Assembly: GCF_014133895.1 (NCBI RefSeq)
Contig: NC_050732.1
Coordinates: 248,001-312,000, forward strand
Origin: Torulaspora globosa
Taxonomy: Eukaryota; Ascomycota; Saccharomycetes; Saccharomycetales; Saccharomycetaceae
DNA: 64,000 bases
Direction of reading: 5' to 3'
Below the pieces are notes generated by a model that saw nothing but the letters and a program-made list of their open reading frames with translations, was not told the DNA's origin and ran no database searches. Both the position numbers and the translations under genes were made by a program. Below are positions 54,566-64,000 of this stretch, in pieces; within the stretch, counting starts at the first letter, position 1, and every line of letters starts with the position of its first letter.

Positions 54566-57340
54566 ATGTCGGGTTCTTTTTGGAAGTTTGGTCAGGATTA
54601 CTCAACCGAATCCGCGATTTCGAAGCTCCTGAACAAAGCATTTATAAAGATTTCTGAGGAGAATCGATCAGAAAATGAGGAAATGGCAAGGGGTTTAAGC
54701 TATGAGAGGCGAGGAGAGGCAGCGGATGCGAATGATGAAGATTTGCGTGAAAGTCGGGGGAAGGAGGGACTATCGCAGACCGAAGGATGCGAACATAACG
54801 AGGAAGAAGGGCAAGTGTTGGATGACGAGGAGGAAGAAGAGGATGGGGAAGGCCACAACAGCATTCTGGGGAGATCCGATGACAATATCGAGGATAATGA
54901 ATTTAGTCAAAACTCTCTTCCTACGAACGAAGCTGCTTATGCCATCTACGCACCGAATCTAGACGTTCTGGATGAATTGTTGGATGACGAGGAACTTTAC
55001 ACCGAGCTGATGTGCTCAAATTTCAAGCTTCTGATATATCTAAAGTATCCAGAAGTGCTGGGGAAACTGATAGATTATGTGATTAACCAGAATATCGCCG
55101 AGGAAAATCGTGAAGGTCCGGTTCTTCCGGAAGAAATTAGCGGTGATCCCGTTATCCTCCAGGAGCTAGAACAACCAAAGCAGAAGAAAGCTGATGAAGA
55201 GCATGAAGAAGAAGCCAGGAAAGAGATCGACAGTGCTTCTGAAGTGTCTGAAGAGACTAGCCTGACATTGCCACCGGAATCTGAGGAGCAGATAGAGTCA
55301 AGAAGGGCTTGCATGGCTGCCGAAATCCTCTCTGCTGACGTTTGGCCCATATCTTCGGCCATAATGGAGAATGCAGATTTACTTTCGAAACTTTGGTCTA
55401 TAATGGACCATTCGCCCCTAACTATCGTTGCTTCGACATACTTTATGAAGATAAACGAACGGCTTCTAGATATGGACATTACCAGTATGATGGACTTCAT
55501 CCTGAAGCAGCAAAACATTGTGGAGAGGTTTCTGGCCCACGTTGCGAATCCACCCTTAATGGATTTTCTGCTGAAAGTCATATCGACAGATAAGCCAGAC
55601 ACACCGACCGGCATAATCGACACGCTAAAAAAGCAGGATCTTATACCAAAGCTTTTGGATCACCTAAACCCCGAGTACAGTACAGCTGTTCAATCGGCTG
55701 CAGGGGACTTTCTAAAAGCATTCGTGACGATCAGTGCCAATTCGAACAACGAGCTAGCATCAGGTATCGGACCTAACGAGTTGACTCGGCAATTAGTCTC
55801 TGAAGAAATGATGGAAAAGCTTATTAAAATCATGCTCAAAGGCGGCACTTCATTGAGCAATGGTGTTGGAATAATCATAGAACTTATAAGGAAAAACAAT
55901 TCGGACTATGATTTTGTGCAGGTAATGTACACAACGTTAGAAACTCACCCTCCAAGCGATAGAGATCCTATTTATTTAGGTCACTTGGTGAAATTATTTG
56001 CCAGGTATATGCCTCTTTTTAAGGATATTTTGGTCCAGACAACATTGCCGCCATTAGAAACACCTTTTGGCAGTATCGAACCGCTTGGTTTTGAAAGATT
56101 TAAGATATGTGAACTTGTCGCGGAATTACTGCATTGCTCGAACATGACGCTAATAAATGAGCCCAATGGTGAAAGCACAGTGCGCGAGCGTGACATTGCG
56201 AGAATCAAAGTATTACAATCCGAGAAAGTAAATGACTCTACTTATAATATGGAGGCACATAACGATGAGGAGTCAGAAACCAAGGAGCTGGATGAACAAA
56301 TAGTAGCAAAGCTAAATTCTCTTCGGTTAGAGAGCGACGAAGGAGAGGTAATTAATAGTGAAACAGCTACGGAAGAAAGCGATGATACGGCCCAAGGAGA
56401 AAGTAATGATGTTGAGGTTCACTCTGAAGAATCATCCGATTCAGAAGTGACTGAAAAGTCACTTCGCGAGAATCCAATAGTGGGAGATCAGCTTAAAATT
56501 GCCTTACATGATACTGAAATCATATCTACTATCTTGGGAATGTTCTTCCGCTTTGCATGGAATAATTTCTTACACAATGTCGTATTTGATATCGTTCAGC
56601 AAATCTTCAATGGTCCACTTAAGACTGGTTATAACAGATTTTTGCTGGCAGATTTGCTAGTCCAGGCTAACATTACAAAGCTAATAATGGACGGAGACAA
56701 GAAGTGTGCCGATTATGAGAAGGAAACTGGTCTTCGATTGGGTTATATGGGTCATTTGACATTGATAGCTGAAGAAGTCGCTAAATTCTCCGCTTACGTT
56801 GAAGAGATGAAGGTGGTATTCAGTGATCCTGCAATTAGCGAGAGTCTCAATGAACCTTCGTGGAAAGAATATACAGAAACTGTCTTGGCAGAAACGAGGG
56901 AGAAATACAACACAGTCTTGGGAGATTTTGCCGATGACGAAGAAGAGGAAGAAAATCCAGATGACTCTATCAATGAGCATGATGCAGATGAGGAGGCAGT
57001 CATACAAGAAAACTACAATGATCAACAAGGTGGCCTAAATGGCTTGAAATCTTATAGGAGTTTTCTAGAATCAGCCCATGAGGGTGATGATGCAGAACGC
57101 AACGATCTCGAGGGGTCCAGATATTACGAGTACATCAATGGCGATGGCACCAAATCGAGGCTACACTTGGATCCTTCTGTCGATTACGACGTACCAGAAG
57201 AAGGCGCAGAGGAGCTGCTGCCCAACGAAGACTGTCCCGCCGACGATGATAATCAATTCAGCAATTACATGTCACATCAGTTGGGCAGGAATTTCACTGG
57301 AAGTACCCACTATGATGACGATGGATTCGCCGATGATCAA

Positions 57341-57372
<32 letters not shown>

Positions 57373-57850
57373 AGCAGAAGGGGAAGAGGAGCCGTGGGCT
57401 GCGGCCTCTAGCGCTTTTTCTCTCAACGGAAAATCAAGGAGATCATTACCGTCCAAGGCAGAAACATACGGTAAGAATGTTTTTGAGCACCAGTTCGAAC
57501 TAGAAGGAGAAGATGACTACATGGACCCGAATGACGATGGCCAGTCATACGCCAAGCCCAACCACCCGCTATACAGCAATTTAATAACACCCACCACGTC
57601 GCACAGGCCAGGCGAAGCACTGTACAGTAAGGATGAAGCCGAGGATGACATCAGCGATGATAGCGACGCAGAACTAGAAGAGATGGGCAGCCATGGAGAC
57701 CTCAAGGGTACCTCCAGTGAAGGGGACTCCGAACATGGATATTCTCTCTGCAGGTCCACAAGCAAGGATAATCTTCCGTGGGACGAGTGCGAGCGAGACA
57801 GGCTTATGGAAGTGGTCAACTACAACAGACAACAAAACGCCGGTCAATGA
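54566..57850 (+). CDS. SAP190: SAPS-domain Sit4 phosphatase regulator (Sap190/Sap185)
   Basis: Sap190 and Sap185 bind the PP2A-like phosphatase Sit4 and act in G1 progression, TOR signalling and Elongator/zymocin sensitivity. The protein is 1094 residues (Sap190 1033, Sap185 1058). It starts MSGSFWKFGQDYSTESAISK, typical of the family. An acidic insert at about 65-110 is followed by the helical SAPS domain from about 130 to 830, interrupted by another acidic, Ser-rich stretch around 565-640. The C-terminal 250 residues are acidic and disordered, with an uninterrupted run of Glu codons (gaagaag repeats at 57340-57380). It stands for both S. cerevisiae paralogues and is followed by PHS1 as in YJL097W-YJL098W. 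Confidence 0.95.
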
Positions 57851-57970
57851 TCGCCGTCAAACCACTGCATTTAAACCTAATGAAATTCACGTGTAATCTC
57901 TGTTATATAAAATAATCTTCAATATTGGTTCAACCTCGAGCTTTCAAAAACATTGAACTTCTGATTCAAG

Positions 57971-58666
57971 ATGGGCAACATCAAAATGCCTTTGAAGAGT
58001 GGCAAAACGGCAATGCCAAGAAAAGTTTCATCACCATTCCGTTTCTTACCGCTGTACAACTTCTTGTCAGCACTTTCCTGGGGATTTATACTGTACAATG
58101 TCGTTTCAATATTTCCTAAGGTCGGCCAACCGCAGTTCTACTCAGATACAAAGCAGTTTGTCACCTACATCCAATGTGGGGCTGTAATTGAGATTCTGAA
58201 CTCGGCGTTAGGTATTGTCAGATCCCCATTGTTAACCACTTGTGCTCAAGTCGCCTCCAGATTACTCGTTGTGCTAGGTATCTTCCAATGTGTGCCAGAC
58301 ACTGAAGCTGCTAAAACCATTCTGTACGTCACATTGCTCACAGCATGGTCCATTACGGAAGTGGTCAGATATCTGTTCTACTTCTGTACACTCTGCTTCA
58401 AGAACGGGCCTCCTGTTCCTTTGACTTTTCTGAGATACAATCTATTCCTGGTCCTGTATCCTCTAGGTGTCGCAAGCGAACTGCTGATCATCCACTCAGC
58501 ACTGCCTTTAGCAGAGTCGACCTATGGCGCTCCCTACAAGTGGGCCTTGATCGCTGGCATGCTAGCTTACGTTCCGGGATTTCCTGTTCTCTTTGGCCAC
58601 ATGTTAGCCCAAAGAAAGAAAGTTATGAAGTCATTGAGCAACGCCGGCTATGACAAGACTAAATGA
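57971..58666 (+). CDS. PHS1: 3-hydroxyacyl-CoA dehydratase Phs1
   Basis: Phs1 catalyses the third step of very-long-chain fatty-acid elongation (dehydration of 3-hydroxyacyl-CoA) in the ER membrane and so feeds sphingolipid synthesis. From the first ATG the protein is 231 residues; the yeast protein has 217. The ATG at 58013 (MPRKVSSPFRFLPLYN) aligns exactly with the yeast start and may be the real one; the upstream ATG has a good context and is kept. About six membrane segments are visible. The catalytic Tyr and Glu lie in LYPLGVASELL. The C-terminus ends in a basic tail with RKKVMKSL, compatible with ER retrieval. A TATA-like ttatataaaa lies at about 57902-57912. Confidence 0.96.
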   Translation: MGNIKMPLKSGKTAMPRKVSSPFRFLPLYNFLSALSWGFILYNVVSIFPKVGQPQFYSDTKQFVTYIQCGAVIEILNSALGIVRSPLLTTCAQVASRLLVVLGIFQCVPDTEAAKTILYVTLLTAWSITEVVRYLFYFCTLCFKNGPPVPLTFLRYNLFLVLYPLGVASELLIIHSALPLAESTYGAPYKWALIAGMLAYVPGFPVLFGHMLAQRKKVMKSLSNAGYDKTK

Positions 58667-58954
58667 GAGGCCAATTGACCGTTTACTACAGAAACTGAGC
58701 TTCTTTCGATTTGGAGCAATTGCATTGCTTAAAGCTCGCTGGAAGCCCAGAATAACTGTCTGAACGATCCCTGGTTGATGAGAAAGATCACAAGCGATCC
58801 TAAAGGTCTCAATGAGTCCCTAGAGCTCTACTTTACATAGCATCTTGAGCATCCGTAGCGTGTGATGGCGATTCCCAATACCTCTGTAAAAAATTGACAG
58901 ACCTTGCTTGTAGAAGCACATCGACGACTATTCTGGCGAGAGTAGAGCTTCAGG

Positions 58955-59461
58955 ATGCTTCAGATGTTTCGTAGGACAGCTACACCAATGCTCTCGACAG
59001 CTTCGAAGCTTCTGGCGCCTCGCTCTTTGATTCAAATGAGTGCTATCAGGGCGTTTCATAATACGGCTACTGCTCGTGAAAAGAGTGTTGAAACCTCGAA
59101 GCAGCTGGATGTGGGTCCTCTGAAGCTTTCCAACGAACTTTATGCCATCTTCAGAGTGCACAATCGTCCGTACCTGGTCACCAAAGGCGATAAAGTGATC
59201 CTTCCCTTCAAACTAAAGCAGGCCGATGTAGGCGACACACTTAACCTCACCGACGTGATAACGCTAGGATCTCGAAACTACAAGCTGGTAGACTACCCAA
59301 TTGACCACTCGCTGTACACTTTGAAAGCTACGGTGTTGGAGAAGACCAAGAGGGCATTTGAAGTGAGAGAAGTCACCAAAAGGAGAAACAGGAAGGTACG
59401 CCACGCCAAGAGTAAAGGAGACTTGACAGTAATAAGGATCTCCGAGCTGAAGGTGAATTGA
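58955..59461 (+). CDS. MRPL49: mitochondrial ribosomal protein bL21m
   Basis: MrpL49 is the bL21 protein of the large mitochondrial ribosomal subunit. The protein is 168 residues (161 in S. cerevisiae). The first 35-40 residues are basic and hydroxylated without acidic residues ([20 protein letters not shown]), a clear presequence. The mature part shows the bL21 fold: [20 protein letters not shown], a lysine-rich [19 protein letters not shown], and a basic C-terminal segment [20 protein letters not shown]. The position between PHS1 and BCK1 matches YJL096W. Confidence 0.94.
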   Translation: MLQMFRRTATPMLSTASKLLAPRSLIQMSAIRAFHNTATAREKSVETSKQLDVGPLKLSNELYAIFRVHNRPYLVTKGDKVILPFKLKQADVGDTLNLTDVITLGSRNYKLVDYPIDHSLYTLKATVLEKTKRAFEVREVTKRRNRKVRHAKSKGDLTVIRISELKVN

Positions 59462-59630
59462 CTGCTCAATGCTCTTCTGTCTCAGTACTGGTATAGTCTT
59501 GTAAATAAATAATATTAGCATCCTAATCAAAAAGGTTCGCCCTTCCCGATCAGATCACAATCAAACTCCAAGTGTAAGGGAATATCCATAGAGGCTTCCA
59601 CCGGACATCTCTGGTTGGTGTGTGGATTGG

Positions 59631-62600
59631 ATGCCATTCCTGAAGAAGATAACTGGGAGCAGTCACTCGCATTCGAGGTCAGGCTCGGCTTCATCGATCA
59701 AGACATGGTCTGTGGAATCGCCGTCAAGCTCGGATAAATACGGATCAAGACCTTCCAAGGGGCCAAAGAAGCCGACGACTTTCGATTACCGTAGTTCTGT
59801 GGCGAGTTCCGGATCTTATGGAAGCGCCAGTGGCTATACTCAAAGGCTGCCTGCAGCTCAGAATGCGGAAGTGGGATCATACGGATCAGAGCTTACGGGA
59901 TCCTCGCAACTCTGTGGTAAGCATGTTACAGACTCCACTGATGGTGGCTCCGATTCAAGGAAATCTTCAGGTGGCAGTGTGAATAGTCTTTCAGTTAATA
60001 GGCTAATTCTATCGTGGGATACTACAGATCCTGATGAATGGACGGTACAACGTGTGTTATCGTGGTTGAAGTTTCACGAATTTCCCGAGTCATGGATCAA
60101 CTTCTTCAGGAAACAGCAGTTGTCAGGTCACAACTTTATCAAGCTCCTGGCATATGAGAACTTTGCAGTATATGAGAAATATCTGCCACAGTCAAGCAAT
60201 GCCTCCTACTCGAGCTTTCAACAGCTTCTAAAACAAACTATGAGCAAGAATGTCACTGATAATCACATCCGGCAGCGAAGTTTAGGGAAATCTAAGGATT
60301 CTACGAGCTCGAATGAATCTCTAAGGGCAAGACCAAAGAAGGTTCATACACAAGAAGAACTCTTGAGCTCGAGATCGACTTCAGAATCTGCTCTGTTGTC
60401 GACGAAATCTCAATCTTTGAGTGAAGACGAAAAGACGATGAGCAGCGTGCCTTTACGATCTCACCAGAAGACGACCAGCACTAGCGCCCTTTATAGAAGA
60501 AGTTTGATATCACTGAGGGGATCAACGTCAGGCAACTTACTCGAGGGGAAAACTCCCTCGAGCATCAAATTAAGCATACCCTCGAGGCCTCATTCGATTG
60601 TCGACACGAGTGAGCCGTCAGCAAAATCGGGCTCTCCTCCTAGTTCCCCATATTATTCCGGCATCTTCAGAAGGCATCAAAAGAGCAGCTCATCAGAGTC
60701 TTCATTGTTGAATACTCTTTTTGGCTCAGCATCAAACAGCAACCTCTCTGATGACTTTGAAAAGCTCAACAATCTTAAGTCTGATGTCACGATCGATAAC
60801 CTGTCGAAAAGTAAGCCCAATCTGAATGAACCGAATTCTTCGATCTCCTCCAAACAGTCCTCAGGCATAGCGGAAGAGAAAAGCTCTCTGTGGGGCAAGC
60901 TGAGGCGCAGAAGCCAGTTGGTCGGTCTTAACAACTTCCCTCAGACCCCTCAAATGCAAGTTACGCAACCAAAAGCTACAAGCTTAGGAAATACTGAAGT
61001 GGAGTGGGCCGCAACATCTTCAGATGCAAGCGTTGGCACGTTGACGCCAGGTAATGCTGATCTCATTGCTCAAGGAGCCTCCTTAGGCACTCCTCGCAAT
61101 AATCATACTCGAAAGCTCGATGAAGGCAACAACTACAGTCCCAATTCTTTCCTCCTGGATAAGAAATTCTACCCGTGGAGAAATAAGAGCGCCCAAAATG
61201 ATAATTATATCCTCATAACGAAGGACAATAAATCATTTATTCCGATGAACATTGACATGATCCAGACGCTCGAGCAACTTAAAGAATCAATAATACTCAT
61301 GCTAGGCATAAATCACAGCGAAATAACACTACATTTGACAGATTTTGGATGCGAGATTGGTTCCGCATTACCAGACGATATACTGGAGAGGTTGCGTTCC
61401 AGCCTATTCTTGAACACAGCAGGAAAACTGTTCATTAAAGATCAAGCCAAGGGAAGGTCGAGAGTTAGGCCTGCGACTTTAGACCGTGAGCTGAATCAAA
61501 GCCTCAGACAGTCTCAAAGCCGAGCTTCCTTTCGATCCGTTTCAAATAACATGTTAGGTTCAAATGATGAAGTATCAATCGTCAGCTCTTCCTCCGATAT
61601 AACGTCATTCGATGACCTCGCCTCGGGACCTGTCCGAAGATACCCCCAGACGCCCAATCACTATTGCGAGACTGTTCCAAATAACAGTGGAGAGGAGCCC
61701 AATTATTGGAATTGCAAAGATACGTTTCCTGAAATTGCTAAGTCCCCCAGACCATTGAGATCGTCAAGTACAATACAAAAAGATAGATCTATTGGCCCTG
61801 ACTTGCCCATGGAAAAAGCTAGAGTAGGAACATTTGAAATTTTGCGGAAAGATGATGGAAACGAAATTGATTTCAATAAACGCAGGGAATCGCCATATAT
61901 TCAGCCAAAGCTGGCACCACGCAGAGAAGCTCCTAAGCCTCCTACAAATTCCTCACCTCAGAGGTCGACTTCGCCTTCCAATCAGCTGCAAATACCACGC
62001 GTGCGTAGAAGTAGCACGAATAGGCAAGCAACTAATAACACTAAACTATCTGTGAAGACAAATCTAATTACTTCAAACGATGCAGTGAGCCCCTCAGCTG
62101 ACTCAGTCGTCAATTCATACACACCAGGATCCAGCCATGTCTTGGTCCCTCAACCGTACAGGGGTGCTAATGAAGGTTCTCGGAAATCGAAGTCAGACCA
62201 AGATCAGATACTAAATCCCGTTTCAACCTTTATCAGTAAGCAGCGGAGTAATAGATCCAACTCCAATGCGTCTAATACAAGCTCCATCTTTACCATAAGA
62301 TCTCAACCGCTTAAGAAAGGAAACTCAAAAAGAATCATTTCCTCAGCCTCTGCTGCCGATGTCTTTGAAGAGAACGACATTACCTTCATCGATGCTCCTG
62401 AGCTTTCAGACACCGAGGATGATAATAGCGTATCCTCTGATGAGATAATTTGGTCAAATCATGGTACGAATAAACCAGAAGATAAGAACATACAGAAATT
62501 GCAAAAGACTTCAGGCATCGAGACTAGTGATGCGGAGAGCATGATACCTTCTTTAGCTGGTGGCGAGGCCGATGAGAAGAATGGTGTTGACAGAAAAATG

Positions 62601-63956
62601 ACTTTGCGCCCATCACCAGAAGTTGTCTACCAAAACTTGGAGAAGTTCTTTCCTCACGCCAACTTGGATAAACCTGTACTTGAGGGCGTCACGCCTCCTG
62701 TGTCCCCCAAATCAATGGACAATAAGGCAATGTGTAAAGCTTATGAGTCAGAAGAGTCAAGAATGGAAGATGCTGCTGTCACCTCATCGCCTACAAGGCG
62801 CTCTCCCCAGGCACCCTGTGCGGAGGACAGAGGGAATCGAAAGGACCGCCTTCCAAAGAGAGCGAAAACTATAAGGACCATCGCTCATGAAGCAAGTGAA
62901 GCAAGGAAACAATCAATGAAAGTTAGGAGACAAAACACCAAGCTTTGGGGTACTCGTACAGTTGAAGTTACGGACAAACGTATGGTCTCGATTAACAAGA
63001 CTAAAAATTCACAAGGCCAATACAAAGAATTTGCCTGGATTAAAGGTGAGATGATTGGAAAAGGATCATTTGGAGCTGTTTATCTGTGCTTGAACGTCAC
63101 CACTGGTGAAATGATGGCTGTAAAACAGGTAGAAGTTCCAAGGTACGGTTCCCAAAATGAAGCGATGTTACATACTGTGGAGGCTCTGAGGGCCGAAGTC
63201 TCAACCCTCAAAAATTTAGATCATCTGAACATCGTCCAATACCTCGGTTTTGAGGTGAAAGACAACATCAATAGTCTTTTTCTGGAATATGTTGCCGGTG
63301 GTTCGGTGGGTTCTTTGATCCGCATGTATGGAAGATTTGATGAGCCGATGATTAAACATTTAACGACTCAGGTTTTGAGCGGTCTTTCTTACCTACACTC
63401 TCGTGGTATCTTGCATAGGGATATGAAAGCCGATAACTTACTGCTTGATCAAGAAGGAATTTGTAAAATCAGCGATTTCGGTATTTCGAGAAAGTCACAG
63501 GATATTTACTCGAATTCAGAAATGACGATGAGAGGTACCGTGTTTTGGATGGCTCCTGAAATGGTGGACACAGCTCAAGGGTACAGTGCCAAGGTAGATA
63601 TCTGGTCTGTCGGCTGCGTTGTATTAGAAATGCTTGCCGGAAAGCGGCCATGGTCCAATTTAGAGGTAGTTGCAGCAATGTTCAAGATTGGCAAGTCCAA
63701 ATCGGCTCCACCCATCCCAGAGGATACCTTACCTCTAATTTCCCAATTTGGTAGAGATTTCTTGGATGCATGCTTCGAAGTTGATCCAGAAGCTAGACCC
63801 ACAGCCGATCAGTTGCTTCGCCATCCATTTCTTCATCTTGACCAACCTTTTGACTTCAAGTCGACGAAGCTTGCCAAGCTCATCAGATCGAATGATAGAG
63901 TAAACTCAACAAAACTAAGGGCTGGCTCGCAAGATAAATGTCAGTTACAAGTTTGA
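59631..63956 (+). CDS. BCK1: MAP kinase kinase kinase Bck1
   Basis: Bck1 is the MAPKKK of the cell-wall integrity pathway, acting between Pkc1 and the MAPKKs Mkk1/2. The protein is 1441 residues (1478 in S. cerevisiae). The start is the ATG giving MPFLKKITGSSHSHSRS, matching the family; three codons before it begin with GTG. An SAM-like segment lies around residues 130-200 (DEWTVQRVLSWLKFHEFPES). A long Ser-rich regulatory region follows, with conserved islands, for instance RPSPEVVYQNLEKFFPHANL. The kinase domain runs from about 1135 to 1410: GKGSFGAVYL, MAVKQVE, HRDMKADN (about 1262), DFGIS, and MAPEM. The window ends 44 bp after its stop. Confidence 0.97.
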   Translation: MPFLKKITGSSHSHSRSGSASSIKTWSVESPSSSDKYGSRPSKGPKKPTTFDYRSSVASSGSYGSASGYTQRLPAAQNAEVGSYGSELTGSSQLCGKHVTDSTDGGSDSRKSSGGSVNSLSVNRLILSWDTTDPDEWTVQRVLSWLKFHEFPESWINFFRKQQLSGHNFIKLLAYENFAVYEKYLPQSSNASYSSFQQLLKQTMSKNVTDNHIRQRSLGKSKDSTSSNESLRARPKKVHTQEELLSSRSTSESALLSTKSQSLSEDEKTMSSVPLRSHQKTTSTSALYRRSLISLRGSTSGNLLEGKTPSSIKLSIPSRPHSIVDTSEPSAKSGSPPSSPYYSGIFRRHQKSSSSESSLLNTLFGSASNSNLSDDFEKLNNLKSDVTIDNLSKSKPNLNEPNSSISSKQSSGIAEEKSSLWGKLRRRSQLVGLNNFPQTPQMQVTQPKATSLGNTEVEWAATSSDASVGTLTPGNADLIAQGASLGTPRNNHTRKLDEGNNYSPNSFLLDKKFYPWRNKSAQNDNYILITKDNKSFIPMNIDMIQTLEQLKESIILMLGINHSEITLHLTDFGCEIGSALPDDILERLRSSLFLNTAGKLFIKDQAKGRSRVRPATLDRELNQSLRQSQSRASFRSVSNNMLGSNDEVSIVSSSSDITSFDDLASGPVRRYPQTPNHYCETVPNNSGEEPNYWNCKDTFPEIAKSPRPLRSSSTIQKDRSIGPDLPMEKARVGTFEILRKDDGNEIDFNKRRESPYIQPKLAPRREAPKPPTNSSPQRSTSPSNQLQIPRVRRSSTNRQATNNTKLSVKTNLITSNDAVSPSADSVVNSYTPGSSHVLVPQPYRGANEGSRKSKSDQDQILNPVSTFISKQRSNRSNSNASNTSSIFTIRSQPLKKGNSKRIISSASAADVFEENDITFIDAPELSDTEDDNSVSSDEIIWSNHGTNKPEDKNIQKLQKTSGIETSDAESMIPSLAGGEADEKNGVDRKMTLRPSPEVVYQNLEKFFPHANLDKPVLEGVTPPVSPKSMDNKAMCKAYESEESRMEDAAVTSSPTRRSPQAPCAEDRGNRKDRLPKRAKTIRTIAHEASEARKQSMKVRRQNTKLWGTRTVEVTDKRMVSINKTKNSQGQYKEFAWIKGEMIGKGSFGAVYLCLNVTTGEMMAVKQVEVPRYGSQNEAMLHTVEALRAEVSTLKNLDHLNIVQYLGFEVKDNINSLFLEYVAGGSVGSLIRMYGRFDEPMIKHLTTQVLSGLSYLHSRGILHRDMKADNLLLDQEGICKISDFGISRKSQDIYSNSEMTMRGTVFWMAPEMVDTAQGYSAKVDIWSVGCVVLEMLAGKRPWSNLEVVAAMFKIGKSKSAPPIPEDTLPLISQFGRDFLDACFEVDPEARPTADQLLRHPFLHLDQPFDFKSTKLAKLIRSNDRVNSTKLRAGSQDKCQLQV

Positions 63957-64000
63957 ACTCAAGTCATACCGCATTACAGATACATAGCATTACAAAATTT

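Noticed and set aside
57337..57385. Glu-codon run in SAP190 as a microsatellite of interest
   Set aside because: Acidic repeats are common in this part of the family and the frame is kept.
58667..58954. Possible snoRNA between PHS1 and MRPL49
   Set aside because: No convincing C/D or H/ACA boxes were found.

Overview
This window is nuclear DNA of a budding yeast in the Saccharomycetaceae. It carries about 27 recognisable yeast genes, nearly all intronless and tightly packed, with yeast-type tRNAs and standard codons. Genes that sit on two Saccharomyces cerevisiae chromosome segments (YJL095-YJL115 and YKR023-YKR041) are interleaved here as one series, with a single copy of each pair (SET3/SET4, DAL80/GZF3, MDV1/CAF4, BCH2/CHS6, SAP190/SAP185). 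That is the layout of a yeast that did not go through the whole-genome duplication. A decayed HO-like endonuclease at the left edge points to the Torulaspora/Zygosaccharomyces/Zygotorulaspora group, with Lachancea also possible. The genus is inferred, not shown.

Layout. 1-1.1 kb: broken HO/WHO-type LAGLIDADG endonuclease. 1.5-3.3 kb: ASF1 histone chaperone, a convergent J-like gene in the YKR041W position, and tRNA-Ala. 3.6-10.5 kb: MEF2, GCN3, RPC37 and DBP7. 11.3-16.2 kb: GSM1, RQT4, a small unknown gene and PAM16. 16.4-24.7 kb: SET3/SET4, IME2 and PRM10. 24.9-32.7 kb: UTP10, GMH1 and an unknown 462-residue gene. 33-40.4 kb: SPO14, a GATA factor (DAL80/GZF3) and DID2. 40.5-47 kb: CCT7, MDV1/CAF4, SPC34 and KAE1. 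47-48.8 kb: a gene-poor stretch bounded by tRNA-Asp and tRNA-Arg. 48.9-64 kb: GSH1, BCH2/CHS6, SAP190/SAP185, PHS1, MRPL49 and BCK1.

Most genes are ordinary housekeeping genes from many pathways: chromatin, translation, ribosome biogenesis, meiosis, membrane traffic, stress signalling. Clustering reflects ancestry, not operons. Several promoters carry recognisable yeast sites: PAC/RRPE motifs before DBP7/RPC37 and UTP10, a URS1-like site before IME2, a pheromone element before PRM10, a GATA cluster before the GATA factor, and Cbf1/Yap1-type sites before GSH1.

The largest structural observation is that the block MEF2 to KAE1 (about 3.5-47 kb) is inverted relative to its flanks, judged against S. 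cerevisiae order and orientation. tRNA genes lie at both junctions. The least explained material is at the junctions and in three intergenic stretches (15.4-15.7, 48.0-48.5 and 51.1-51.8 kb), where protein-like reading frames are split by apparent frameshifts.
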